Source: UBA1952 sp965246855
Lineage (GTDB): Bacteria; Bacteroidota; Bacteroidia; Chitinophagales; Chitinophagaceae
Length of the DNA stretch: 64,000 bases
NCBI GenBank assembly: GCA_965246855.1
Contig: CBDFFP010000002.1
Location: forward strand, 682,001-746,000
Direction of reading: 5' to 3'
In this document: positions 8,430-17,012 of the stretch, piece by piece
How the letters are laid out: each line of letters starts with the position of its first letter
Numbering within the stretch: the stretch's first letter is position 1
Notes under the pieces: model-generated
Seen by the model: only the letters and a program-made list of their open reading frames with translations
The model's database searches: none
Told to the model about the DNA's origin: nothing
Program-made: the position numbers and the translations under genes

Positions 8430-11400
8430 ATGGCCCATATCATTCTCGAAAAATCCTTTCTCTCCGAACTTCAAAACCGGCTCAAAACCGGTAACCGCCG
8501 GGGCGTTCACCTAAATGCCATTCCCGGAAAAGCCCGGCTCAAGCTGGACCTGCACCGCCTCTCGGAGATAAGCCCCACGCTGCCCGACGATTTTTTGCAA
8601 ACGCTGCTGACCCGAAAAAAGTTCCGGTTCCCCCTTTCGTTTCAGGAGCGGATGCAAGCGCCGGAAATGCTCTCCGACGAAGACCAAATGCGCCTCGTCA
8701 AACTCTCCAAAGCTTTTGAAAATCTGATTGGCGCAAGCGAAACGATTGCGTCGGAAAAAGGCACCAATGCTTTTGGTTTCGGCTACCCGATTATCTCGCG
8801 GCGCGACCGGAAAGACGGAAAGGTAACGGTGGCCCCGCTCCTTATCTGGCATCTGCGCCTGCAACGCACCCGGCAGTTTGATACGTGGGAAATCCTGCGC
8901 AGCGAAGACGACCCGATTTACCTTAACGAGGTGCTTCAAAACCACTTGCTGGAAGACAGCGGTGTAACGATAGACAGCATCCCGGAAACGATGCGCGAAG
9001 ACGGCATTATTGACGCAGCCGAACTGGCGCAAATCTGCAACGATTTTCTCCAAAAAGTAAACGGTGGGAAGGCCGGGGATTTCCCCACGCAGCCGCTGGC
9101 TGTAACCGCCATTGACGACGCAAAATTCTACGAGCAAATTCCCCGGAACCCCCCCCTTACGCGCATAGAAGCAGGCGGACTGTTCTCCATTTTTGAGGTG
9201 CAGAAGCAGAGCATTATTGACGACTACACCACGCTGATTTCGGCGGGCGGACAGCAGCTCTTGTCGGACGATTTGGCGGGGAACGTTTTCCAGTCGCTCT
9301 CCTCAGTGGATACCGACCCGACGCAGCAGGGTGTGCTTCACGCGCTGGAAGACAAGCGCAATATCCTGATTCAAGGCCCGCCCGGAACCGGCAAAAGCCA
9401 GACGCTGACCGCCGTGCTGCTGAACGCGCTGGAGAACGGCAAGAAAGCACTGGTGGTGTGTGAGAAGCGCACCGCGCTGGAGGTATTGCACGAGGCACTG
9501 AAAGCCCGTGGACTGGGGCCGCACTGCGTGTTGATTCGCGATGCTTCGCAAGACCGGCAAATGGTGGTACGCTCCGTGCGTGACCGCATCGACGCCGCGC
9601 AAAGCAGTAGCCAGAAAGGCGACGACACCGCGATGCTTAAAAGCACTTTAGACCGGCTGACATTGCGCGCGCGCGCGGCCATCAGTGGCATCAACGCAAC
9701 GCACCAAAAGCTGAGCGAGCGGCTGATAGGCGACAAAAACCGGACGTGGCTCACCGGCGAATTTCTGGCAGCAGAAACACAGCCGGAAACAGGAACGGGC
9801 GATGTAACACTTCCCAACATCCTCTTTGCCTACACCGAAGAAGAGCTTGCCGGATTACTGCAAATGATTGCCAAAGGAGAAACGCTTTATGGCGCTTACG
9901 CGGCTGTAGAGGACAGGGATTTCCTCAACGGCGCAAGGCTTACGGGCGACAATCCCTACCCGATAGAAGCGGCGATGAAGGCGGACTTTGCCGCTTACGA
10001 AAAGACTTTTGCGGACGTGCAGAAGCTGCTTTCCACAAGTCGGGAAGAGTACTTTTCTTTCCGGCGAAAAGCATTTGCGGAGGAGGAGCAGAAAGTGGAG
10101 AAACGGGTTGCGGAGATTCTGGGCAGGGAAAAGATTTTTGAGGACTTGTGCGCGCAGGCGAAGGATACTTTTTCCCAAACGCGGAAAGAAATTGCTGCCG
10201 CAGAGCTTCAAATTACCGGGGCGGCTGTCGGGGAATTGAAAGCCGCTTTTGAAGCTACATCCGCTTTCCCGGACGCACTGGAAGAGGCACGGGTAAATGG
10301 ATTTATGTACCGCCTCGGGGCGCTTTTTTCCGGAAACAAAAAGCAGAGTATTCACCACCATAAAGTCATCAGCGAAAAGCTTTCTTCGCTTCAAAACCGC
10401 CTCGCTCAAGCGCAGTTTTTGAAATTGGCAATGCCTGAAGGTTCCTTGTCTCAAAAGCAATCCGCACTTCCCGCAATGGAAGCGGCTTTATTGGAAACAA
10501 GCCGGAATTCTGAAAGCGAAACACAGCGCGCTTTTGCGGCTTTAGGGTTGGAGAATCTGCTTCAGAAAGAGCGCGGGCATCTGGATGTTTTCGCGCAGCA
10601 AAAGGAAAGCGCGCCGGAAGCTCTTCGCCCCGTTCTTCACCAAATCCAAAACCAGTTTGAAACTTTTCTGGCCAACACGCAAACGCTTTTGGTGCAGTTG
10701 CAGGAACTGCTGTCCACGCAGCGCGACCTGAAAATCCCAGTCTCTTTTATCGGGAAATCCTACGCGGAAAGCAGGGTGCTTTTAAAAGGTCTTGGAGCGA
10801 AAGCGGAGCTTATCGCGCTTGGTTTGGAAGCGAAAATGGCCGGGGAATTTGAAGCACTTCAACTCCTCTCTTCGTCGGCGCAGGAAGGCATGGCGCACCT
10901 GCCGGAACTGCAAACAACCGTAGCGCAACTGCGGGAGAAATTCCGCAAAGACCAGTGGACGCACACGGCGTTGCCCAACGGGGATTTATCTCTTTTCCTG
11001 TCGGCGCTACAAGGGCTTCTGGCGCGGACAAAAGCGTTTCTGGACGGCGAAAAAGACGCTTTCCTCCCCGCCTTTGAGTGGCATTCCTTCTACAACCATT
11101 TGCCCCCGGAGAAGCAACAGATTCTGGATGCGCTTCGCTCCGGCAATCAATGGCAAACCCGCTTCACCCGCGCGTATCTGAATGGACTTCTCGCCCAGTC
11201 GGCCTCTACCATTCTTACCAAAGACGCCGCCGCTTACGAAGACCTCAACAGCGCGCTGGAAGCCATCAGGCCGGAGCAGTTAAAATTCATCCAAAAAGAC
11301 TGGCCGCACCGCCAACAGCAAAGCACGCAACGGTTTGAAAAAGAGAACGGCGGGCTGCTGGTGCGCAACCTCTACAACCTGCGCAGCACGGCGACTAACG

Positions 11401-13370
11401 CCCGCAAATCGCTGCGGCAGATTGTGGAAAAAGACTTAGACCTGTTCACTACTTTTTTCCCGGTGGTGCTCACTTCACCCGAAGTGGCCAGCCTGCTTTT
11501 CCGGGGAAGGAACGGCTACTTCGACCTTGTGATTTTCGACGAGGCCAGCCAGTTGCGGCTGGAAGAAAACATCCCTTCGGTCCTGAAAGGAAAGCAGGTG
11601 ATTATTGCGGGCGACGAACACCAGATGCCCCCTTCCGACGTGTTTAAAACGCGGCGCACAAACCAGCCAACAGACGGCACAGCGCAGGATGAGGAGGACG
11701 AAGATTGGGACGCGGAAGGGCCGGAAGAAACGGCGGAAACAGAACCGGCTTTGACGATGGACGCTACGCAGCAGGAGGTGCTGCTTTCCTGCGATTCGCT
11801 GCTGGATTTCGGGGCGGAGCTTTCCTTCCACAAACGCTACCTCGACTTTCACTACCGCTCGCGGCATCCGCACCTGATTGACTTCTCCAACCACGCCTTT
11901 TACAACCGCCGCCTCAAGCCGCTGCCCAACACGCTGGACTATGTTCCGATGAAATACATCCCCGTAAACGGCACCTTCGTGAACCGCACCAATGAAGCCG
12001 AAGCGGAGGTGGTGCTTTCGCTTCTGGAGCATACCATTCAGCGGCTGCCCGGCGGAAAATACCCGACGGTGGGCGTGGCAACTTTCAACGGCGACCAGCG
12101 CGATTTCATCAAAGCAAAAATCAACGACCGCCGGAAACACGAGCGGTACAGCGCCTTCAACGCAAAGATTGAGGAACTGGAAGCCGCCGGTTTTTTCGTG
12201 AAAAATCTGGAGAATATTCAGGGCGACGAGCGCGACGTGATTATCCTTTCCACTACTTACGGCAAAAAGCCGGACGGCAGCTTTACGCAGAATTTTGGCC
12301 CCGTAAACCACAGCAAGGGCTACAAGCTGCTGAACGTTATCGTGACGCGGGCGAAGTACAAAGTCTATTGCTGCTGCTCTATCCCGGAAAACTATTTGCT
12401 CAACTACCGCGACTATCTGGCCACGGAAGGCAACAACAAAAAGGCGGCCCTCTATGCCTATCTCGCCTACTGCAAGGCCGTGAGCGAGGGCAACGGGGAA
12501 GCGCGGCAGGCCGTGCTGCAGGCGCTTTCGGAGAATGGAAGCAAAGGCGTTTCTGCCGACACAGAACACCTCGGTTTGCTGGAGTCGCCGTTTGAGGAAG
12601 AAGTGTACCAGCGGCTGGTGGCCCGTGTGGGTGCCGCGCGGATTACGCTTCAGCAGGCGTTTGCCGGTTTCAGGATAGACCTCGTGTATCACTCCGCCAA
12701 GCCGGGCGTGCCGCCGATTGCCATTGAGTGCGACGGCGCGAAGTACCATTCCTCCCGTGAAGCCTATCTCCACGACCGCCACCGGCAGCGGATTCTGGAA
12801 GGCCACGGTTTTGTTTTTCACCGCATCTGGAGTACGCACTGGTGGCGCAACAGCAACCGCGAGCTGGAAGCGTTGCTCCGGTTTATAGAGGCGCAGGAAG
12901 CCCGCGCCGAAGCGCCCCGGCAAGCCGACGACACGACGGAAACTGCCTTTGGCCACGAGGTGGTCTTGCCGACGGAAACGCTTCCGCAAACTGCCCTTTC
13001 GGAGGACGCGCAGACGGCGCAAATGGTGCTTTCGCCCGACGAGAAAACAGAGGCGCCGCAGGCAGCAGCGGTTTCCGGAAAAACAGCGCCCGGCAGTGTT
13101 GTCCGCATCCGCTACGTCCGCAGTGGCAAAGCAGTTACGGTGAAGCTGACCGGGCAGCCCGAAGACGCCGATAAGATGGTAGATGGGGTGCAGCAGGTGT
13201 ATCTGCAATCACCGCTTGGCATGGCGCTCCTGGGCCACGGGGCCGGGACGATTGTGAAGGTGGGCGAGCTGGACCATTTTGTGGAGATACTGGAGGTGGA
13301 TGGCCTCTCCCCCGGCTACCTCGGCCTCTCCCCCGGCCCCTCTCCGGAGGAGAGGGGGGACGCGCTGTAA
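8430..13370 (+). CDS. Giant SF1 helicase-nuclease with GreA-C-like tail
   Basis: The 1646-aa protein begins with a DUF4011-like domain (about 1-260; APLLIWHLRLQRTRQF and DDPIYLNEVLQ). The helicase core has Walker A GPPGTGKS (about 316-323), a long coiled insert, Walker B VIFDEASQ (about 1034-1041), HYRSRHPHLIDFSN, NIQGDERDVIILST and VIVTRAK. A DUF559/MTES_1575-like restriction nuclease fold follows at about 1395-1490 (FRIDLVYH, then AIECDGAKYHS at about 1431 and HRQRILEGHGFVFHRIWS). Residues about 1557-1625 resemble a GreA/GreB C-terminal domain (SPLGMALLGHGAGTIVKV). Helicase-nuclease fusions of this kind occur in phage-defence islands, and this one lies in the same block as Qat. The role is inferred. 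The last 20 residues come from an intergenic palindrome. Confidence 0.85.
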   Translation: MAHIILEKSFLSELQNRLKTGNRRGVHLNAIPGKARLKLDLHRLSEISPTLPDDFLQTLLTRKKFRFPLSFQERMQAPEMLSDEDQMRLVKLSKAFENLIGASETIASEKGTNAFGFGYPIISRRDRKDGKVTVAPLLIWHLRLQRTRQFDTWEILRSEDDPIYLNEVLQNHLLEDSGVTIDSIPETMREDGIIDAAELAQICNDFLQKVNGGKAGDFPTQPLAVTAIDDAKFYEQIPRNPPLTRIEAGGLFSIFEVQKQSIIDDYTTLISAGGQQLLSDDLAGNVFQSLSSVDTDPTQQGVLHALEDKRNILIQGPPGTGKSQTLTAVLLNALENGKKALVVCEKRTALEVLHEALKARGLGPHCVLIRDASQDRQMVVRSVRDRIDAAQSSSQKGDDTAMLKSTLDRLTLRARAAISGINATHQKLSERLIGDKNRTWLTGEFLAAETQPETGTGDVTLPNILFAYTEEELAGLLQMIAKGETLYGAYAAVEDRDFLNGARLTGDNPYPIEAAMKADFAAYEKTFADVQKLLSTSREEYFSFRRKAFAEEEQKVEKRVAEILGREKIFEDLCAQAKDTFSQTRKEIAAAELQITGAAVGELKAAFEATSAFPDALEEARVNGFMYRLGALFSGNKKQSIHHHKVISEKLSSLQNRLAQAQFLKLAMPEGSLSQKQSALPAMEAALLETSRNSESETQRAFAALGLENLLQKERGHLDVFAQQKESAPEALRPVLHQIQNQFETFLANTQTLLVQLQELLSTQRDLKIPVSFIGKSYAESRVLLKGLGAKAELIALGLEAKMAGEFEALQLLSSSAQEGMAHLPELQTTVAQLREKFRKDQWTHTALPNGDLSLFLSALQGLLARTKAFLDGEKDAFLPAFEWHSFYNHLPPEKQQILDALRSGNQWQTRFTRAYLNGLLAQSASTILTKDAAAYEDLNSALEAIRPEQLKFIQKDWPHRQQQSTQRFEKENGGLLVRNLYNLRSTATNARKSLRQIVEKDLDLFTTFFPVVLTSPEVASLLFRGRNGYFDLVIFDEASQLRLEENIPSVLKGKQVIIAGDEHQMPPSDVFKTRRTNQPTDGTAQDEEDEDWDAEGPEETAETEPALTMDATQQEVLLSCDSLLDFGAELSFHKRYLDFHYRSRHPHLIDFSNHAFYNRRLKPLPNTLDYVPMKYIPVNGTFVNRTNEAEAEVVLSLLEHTIQRLPGGKYPTVGVATFNGDQRDFIKAKINDRRKHERYSAFNAKIEELEAAGFFVKNLENIQGDERDVIILSTTYGKKPDGSFTQNFGPVNHSKGYKLLNVIVTRAKYKVYCCCSIPENYLLNYRDYLATEGNNKKAALYAYLAYCKAVSEGNGEARQAVLQALSENGSKGVSADTEHLGLLESPFEEEVYQRLVARVGAARITLQQAFAGFRIDLVYHSAKPGVPPIAIECDGAKYHSSREAYLHDRHRQRILEGHGFVFHRIWSTHWWRNSNRELEALLRFIEAQEARAEAPRQADDTTETAFGHEVVLPTETLPQTALSEDAQTAQMVLSPDEKTEAPQAAAVSGKTAPGSVVRIRYVRSGKAVTVKLTGQPEDADKMVDGVQQVYLQSPLGMALLGHGAGTIVKVGELDHFVEILEVDGLSPGYLGLSPGPSPEERGDAL
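13297..13358. repeat. GC-rich palindromic repeat inside the 3' end of the helicase gene
   Basis: Two GGCCTCTCCCCCGGC copies (about 13300 and 13323) precede a perfect stem CCCCTCTCC / GGAGAGGGG (13337-13345 with 13349-13357). This type normally lies between genes in this window (compare 57400-57436). Here it encodes the protein's tail, including the repeated LSPG, and lies just before the stop codon. Confidence 0.65.
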
Positions 13371-13689
13371 GCGGGTTGGCGAAGGGATATTTGAGGCAGT
13401 CTGAAGACTGTGGGCCGGGGCGACCAAGTCGGCCAGCGCACAGAAAGGCTCTGCTTCAGACTTGGCCGAACGGGAAGGACAAAAGACTTTTGGTTAGGAA
13501 GGATTGGAGAAAGTGGATCAAGGCGCGCGTATTATACAACGCACTTTTTTCTTAAAAAACCGTATTTCTACGCTTTTTAAGAAGAAAATGCGATTAATCT
13601 TTGCGGGGTTTCCCAGAAGGCGGGAAAGGCAGGAAGGTTTTTGGATTGGGGATGCGGTAAAGGAGTAAATCATTAAACCATTTTGTGCT
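13371..13689. other. Intergenic region without a gene
   Basis: Small palindromes occur (AGTCTGAAGACT near 13397; GTCGGCCAGC and GACTTGGCCG further on), as does AT-rich sequence around 13540-13590 with a near -7 element TTAATCTTTGC. It could hold the promoter of the array ORF that starts at 13690. Nothing else is supported. Confidence 0.4.
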
Positions 13690-14110
13690 ATGGGCGAACT
13701 AACGTAGCAAGTACGCAATCTAATGGAGCAAGTGACCGAACTATTGTCGCCAGTAACCAATCTAACGAAGCAAGTACGCAATCTAATGGAGCAAGTGACC
13801 AAACTAATGGAGCAAGTAGCTGAACTAACGTAGCAAGTGACCGAACTAGTGAAGCAAGTAGCCAATCTAACGGAGCAAGTAAGCAATCTAATGAAGCAAG
13901 TAAGGGAACTATTGTCGCCAGTAGCCAAACTAACATAGCAAGTACGCAATCTAACGGAGCCAGTAGCTGAACTAATGCTGCAAGTACGGGAACTAACGAA
14001 GCAAGTGCGCAATCTAAGGGAGTAAGTGTCGGAACTAAGGGCGTAAGTGGGGGAAGTAGGGGGGCAGGTGAGGGAGGTGTTGGAATTTTGGGCGGAGGTA
14101 GGGGGATTTT
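13690..14110 (+). repeat. Tandem array of twenty 21-bp units
   Basis: About twenty units of exactly 21 bp run without an indel, of the type GTACGCAATCTAATGGAGCAA. Across units GT(A/G), CTA and CAA stay nearly fixed while the second, third, fifth and sixth triplets vary. The last three or four units decay into G-rich sequence. The array starts exactly at an ATG. It is not CRISPR: there are no separate spacers and the period is too short. Confidence 0.9.
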
Positions 14111-14133
14111 TCTTTAAACAATCATTTCTTTAA
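13690..14133 (+). pseudogene. Broken heptad-repeat (coiled-coil) ORF with five in-frame stops
   Basis: Read from the ATG at 13690 the array gives heptads such as VRNLMEQ, VTELLSP, VANLTEQ and VRELTKQ: Val at position a, Leu at position d, Gln at position g. That is the pattern of a parallel coiled coil. The frame is broken by TAG at 13705, 13831 and 13936 and by TAA at 14023 and 14044. The first three replace the AAG/GAG codon of the unit by a single base change. The frame ends at TAA 14131-14133, 12 nt before the next gene. Alternatives are a decayed gene, a non-coding array that only looks coding, or recoding at the stops. I favour decay. Confidence 0.5.
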
Positions 14134-14145
14134 AACTTTCCTTTT

Positions 14146-15051
14146 ATGGACAATCAAATTAAGCGGCACCGCGAGCGCCGCCAACGGATGAATGCTTTTT
14201 TTGCGAAGCCAGCAAATGCGACGATTATCCGAACGCAGGCGGATGTGGCGGCGGATGTGGTGACGTTTACGAGCGACTCGGCGGCGTGGGAAGTGAAGGC
14301 GGTGGAGATTGAGACGCTGGAGGGGAACCCGAACGCGGTGGTGAAGAAGACGGCGATGAAGGCGATGGTGGAGGTGGTGACGCGCTGGGGACAGCGGGTG
14401 ATGGTGAAGCTGCGGCGGCTGGGGCTGGTGATTGAGATGTCGGTGGTGAACCATCAACCGTCGGATTTTTATGGGATAGAGGGGGCTGCGGCGATTGATA
14501 TGGCGAAGGGGATCCGCAAGGTGTTGAATGATAATATAGCGGCGTTGGCGGGGCAGGGGGTGACGGCGTCGGTGATTGCGGATATTGACGCGAAGATTAA
14601 TGCGGCGGGTGCGCTGCTGACTCGGCCTGCGCAGGCGGGGAATGATTTGGAGACGAAGCGGGCGGCGCTGGCGGCGGGGGATGCGGCGCTGGAGTTGGAA
14701 CTGGAGGATGTGGTGAATACGCTGCACGCGGAGTTTCGGTATACGAATGCGGACTTTGACCGGGCGCTGATGGTGGAGTATGAGTTGCGCGGGGATACGG
14801 GAAAACGATATACGGGAATTGAGGGGACGGCAAAGTCGCGGACGGCGGCGCTGCGGGGCTATACGGTGCGCCGGGCGGATGACCATACGAAAGCGGGCGT
14901 GGTGGACACGGCGGGGGCGTATAGCATTAAGGGGATGCGGAGCGGGGATGTGCTGTTTGAACTGGTGGACGGGGCCGGGGCGGTGAAGGCGACGAAGGAA
15001 CTGCGGCTGAAACTGGGGACGGTGGTGGTTTGGGATTGGGTGGTGGGGTGA
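14146..15051 (+). CDS. Orphan protein with C-terminal Ig-like (carboxypeptidase-regulatory type) domain
   Basis: The 301-aa product starts MDNQIKRHRERRQRMNAFF, very basic and without a signal peptide. The middle part is alpha-helical and Ala-rich (residues about 30-220). The C-terminal 70 residues (GYTVRRADDHTKAGVVDT, then GAYSIKGMRSGDVLFELVDG) resemble a small beta-sandwich of the carboxypeptidase-regulatory type. The coding strand is strikingly G-rich, with codons such as GCG, GTG and GGG used almost exclusively, unlike its neighbours. It lies 12 nt after the broken heptad array, which suggests a former operon. I recognise no family and no function. Confidence 0.75.
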   Translation: MDNQIKRHRERRQRMNAFFAKPANATIIRTQADVAADVVTFTSDSAAWEVKAVEIETLEGNPNAVVKKTAMKAMVEVVTRWGQRVMVKLRRLGLVIEMSVVNHQPSDFYGIEGAAAIDMAKGIRKVLNDNIAALAGQGVTASVIADIDAKINAAGALLTRPAQAGNDLETKRAALAAGDAALELELEDVVNTLHAEFRYTNADFDRALMVEYELRGDTGKRYTGIEGTAKSRTAALRGYTVRRADDHTKAGVVDTAGAYSIKGMRSGDVLFELVDGAGAVKATKELRLKLGTVVVWDWVVG

Positions 15052-15182
15052 GGCACGGGCGACACGCCCACGCCAGCGGGGGGCGAAAGGCAGGACCGGG
15101 TAGCCGAAAACGGAAGTTTTAGAGTAGGCAAAAAACCATTTATTTACAGAGGGCATGTAAACCCCTTTGCTTGATAAAATTT

Positions 15183-17012
15183 ATGTGGAGCGATAACGAA
15201 ACCCTTTCTGACTGTATTGACTATACACATCTTGTTGGTGCAGTTAAATCAATTATTGATAACAGAAGCTTGCTACCTTGCAGCATCGGCATTTATGGTG
15301 ACTGGGGCAGTGGAAAGTCCAGCCTTATGCGGATGGTTGAAAAACAGTACGAACAACAAGATGATACTCTGGTAATCAAATTCAATGGATGGCTGTTTGA
15401 GGGCTACGAGGATGCTAAGACAGTTCTGATGGGAAGAATCGTAGATGAAATCATTGCCAAAAGGAGCTTAGGACAAAAAGCAATTAAAGCTGCTGCTAAG
15501 TTGCTCAAACGCATTGACATCCTCAAAGCTGGAATGGCGCTTGGTAAGTATGCAATTGCTACTGCTGTAGCTGGTCCTGCTGGTTTAGCAGCAGTAGGGA
15601 GTTTAGATATACTTAAGCGAATTGCAGACACAGACTATGAAAAGTATATTACTAGTAAGAAGGCAGGTGAGGACGCAGAAGAAGCATACAGGAGCAATAT
15701 ACAAGATTTTCATTCCAACTTTAATGAACTCATTGAAGAATCGGGACTAAAGAAAGTCATTGTTTTTATTGATGACTTAGACCGATGCTCCCCCGATACT
15801 ATTATCGGTACATTGGAGGCAATTAAGCTATTCCTGTTTACTAAACACACTGCATTCGTGATCGGTGCTGACGAGCGCCTTATCAAGTATGCGGTACGCA
15901 GAAGATTTCCGGAAATTCCTGGTGATAATACAGAAGTAGGTAGAGACTACTTGGAGAAGTTGATACAGTACCCCATTCGTATTCCACCACTAAATGCGAT
16001 GGAGCTTACGACATACATCAATCTTCTGTTTGCTGAACTTCATACGGATGCAGGAGAATATGACCTTGTTCGTGAAAAAATCATGCAGAGGAAGAATGAG
16101 CAAGGTGGGTATGAGTTCATGTTTGACGGGAATAATGCTAGTCAAATGCTGAATAAGGTTCCTAATGAATTGAAAGAGTCGCTGTCACTTTCCGCCCAGA
16201 TAATTCCTGTGTTAACTGGTGGCCTGAATGGAAATCCACGGCAGTCTAAACGGTTTTTGAATACTCTCCTATTGAGGCATCAAATGGCGGCATCAAAGGG
16301 CATTGAATTGAATAAGCGGATACTGGCAAAGTTGATGATGTTAGAATACTTCAAGCCGGAGACATTCAATTCTCTTAATCGCTTGCAAGTTGCTGAAAAC
16401 GGGCAAATTCCCGCCTTGGAAAAGGTGGAGCAGCAAGCAAACGGTAAAGAAGTTGATGGAAAAACATTGGGTGAATTTGATGTGTATTTGAAAGATGAGT
16501 GGCTGAAAAGTTGGTTTGCATCGGAACCATCGTTAGTAGGGCAGAGTTTGCAACCCTACTACTTCTTTTCGCGTGATAAGTTATCCGTTATCGGATTTAG
16601 CCTTCAGCGAATGTCAGCACAAGCACAAGAGTATTTTCAAAAACTGATGAGCGAATCAAAAGCTAAGCAAAAAAACGCTTTAGATAATGCGGCTGCCCTT
16701 TCACCGTCCGATGCGGCGGCAATATTTGAGGCATTAGCTCAGAAGGTCAGAGAGAAACCAGAAGGCGATTTGCTTCAACACTTATTCGCTTTTTGTAAGC
16801 CAAGAATCGACTTGTTATCCCAACTTCTTGCTTTTCTTCAATCTCTTCCGGTAAACCAAATACCAATTGTCTCCATTACGCTGTTGCAAGATGTAGCTGC
16901 TTCAACTACCTTTCGTGCTGTTGCTTATGACTTGGTCAAGTCTTGGAGTGAAAACTCTGATAATAAAGTTCTAGCAAGAATCAGCAAACAAAAATTAAAT
17001 GACTTCAGCTAA
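15183..17012 (+). CDS. qatA: QatA-like KAP family P-loop ATPase (Qat defence system)
   Basis: The 609-aa protein carries a KAP-type P-loop: GIYGDWGSGKSSLM around residues 36-49, then IKFNGWLFEGYEDAK, and Walker B VIVFIDDLDRCSPDTI (about 192-207). An Ala/Gly-rich hydrophobic stretch (GKYAIATAVAGPAGLAAVG) lies between them, as in many KAP NTPases that carry membrane segments there. It is the first gene of a four-gene operon whose last two genes are QueC-like and TatD-like, which identifies it as QatA. I chose ATG 15183 over an in-frame TTG at 15171. GC content falls visibly here compared with the flanking genes. It overlaps qatB by one base (TAATG). Confidence 0.88.
   Translation: MWSDNETLSDCIDYTHLVGAVKSIIDNRSLLPCSIGIYGDWGSGKSSLMRMVEKQYEQQDDTLVIKFNGWLFEGYEDAKTVLMGRIVDEIIAKRSLGQKAIKAAAKLLKRIDILKAGMALGKYAIATAVAGPAGLAAVGSLDILKRIADTDYEKYITSKKAGEDAEEAYRSNIQDFHSNFNELIEESGLKKVIVFIDDLDRCSPDTIIGTLEAIKLFLFTKHTAFVIGADERLIKYAVRRRFPEIPGDNTEVGRDYLEKLIQYPIRIPPLNAMELTTYINLLFAELHTDAGEYDLVREKIMQRKNEQGGYEFMFDGNNASQMLNKVPNELKESLSLSAQIIPVLTGGLNGNPRQSKRFLNTLLLRHQMAASKGIELNKRILAKLMMLEYFKPETFNSLNRLQVAENGQIPALEKVEQQANGKEVDGKTLGEFDVYLKDEWLKSWFASEPSLVGQSLQPYYFFSRDKLSVIGFSLQRMSAQAQEYFQKLMSESKAKQKNALDNAAALSPSDAAAIFEALAQKVREKPEGDLLQHLFAFCKPRIDLLSQLLAFLQSLPVNQIPIVSITLLQDVAASTTFRAVAYDLVKSWSENSDNKVLARISKQKLNDFS

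Noticed and set aside
11475..13208. 577-codon minus-strand open frame
   Set aside because: Antisense shadow of the helicase gene, rich in Arg/His/Val, with no domain.
13518..14012. Minus-strand ORF with repeated Cys/Ser/Thr peptide
   Set aside because: It is only the antisense reading of the 21-bp array, and the composition is not that of a real protein.
13690..14110. CRISPR array
   Set aside because: The period is 21 bp with no separate repeat and spacer classes, the units vary at fixed triplet positions, and no cas gene is near.
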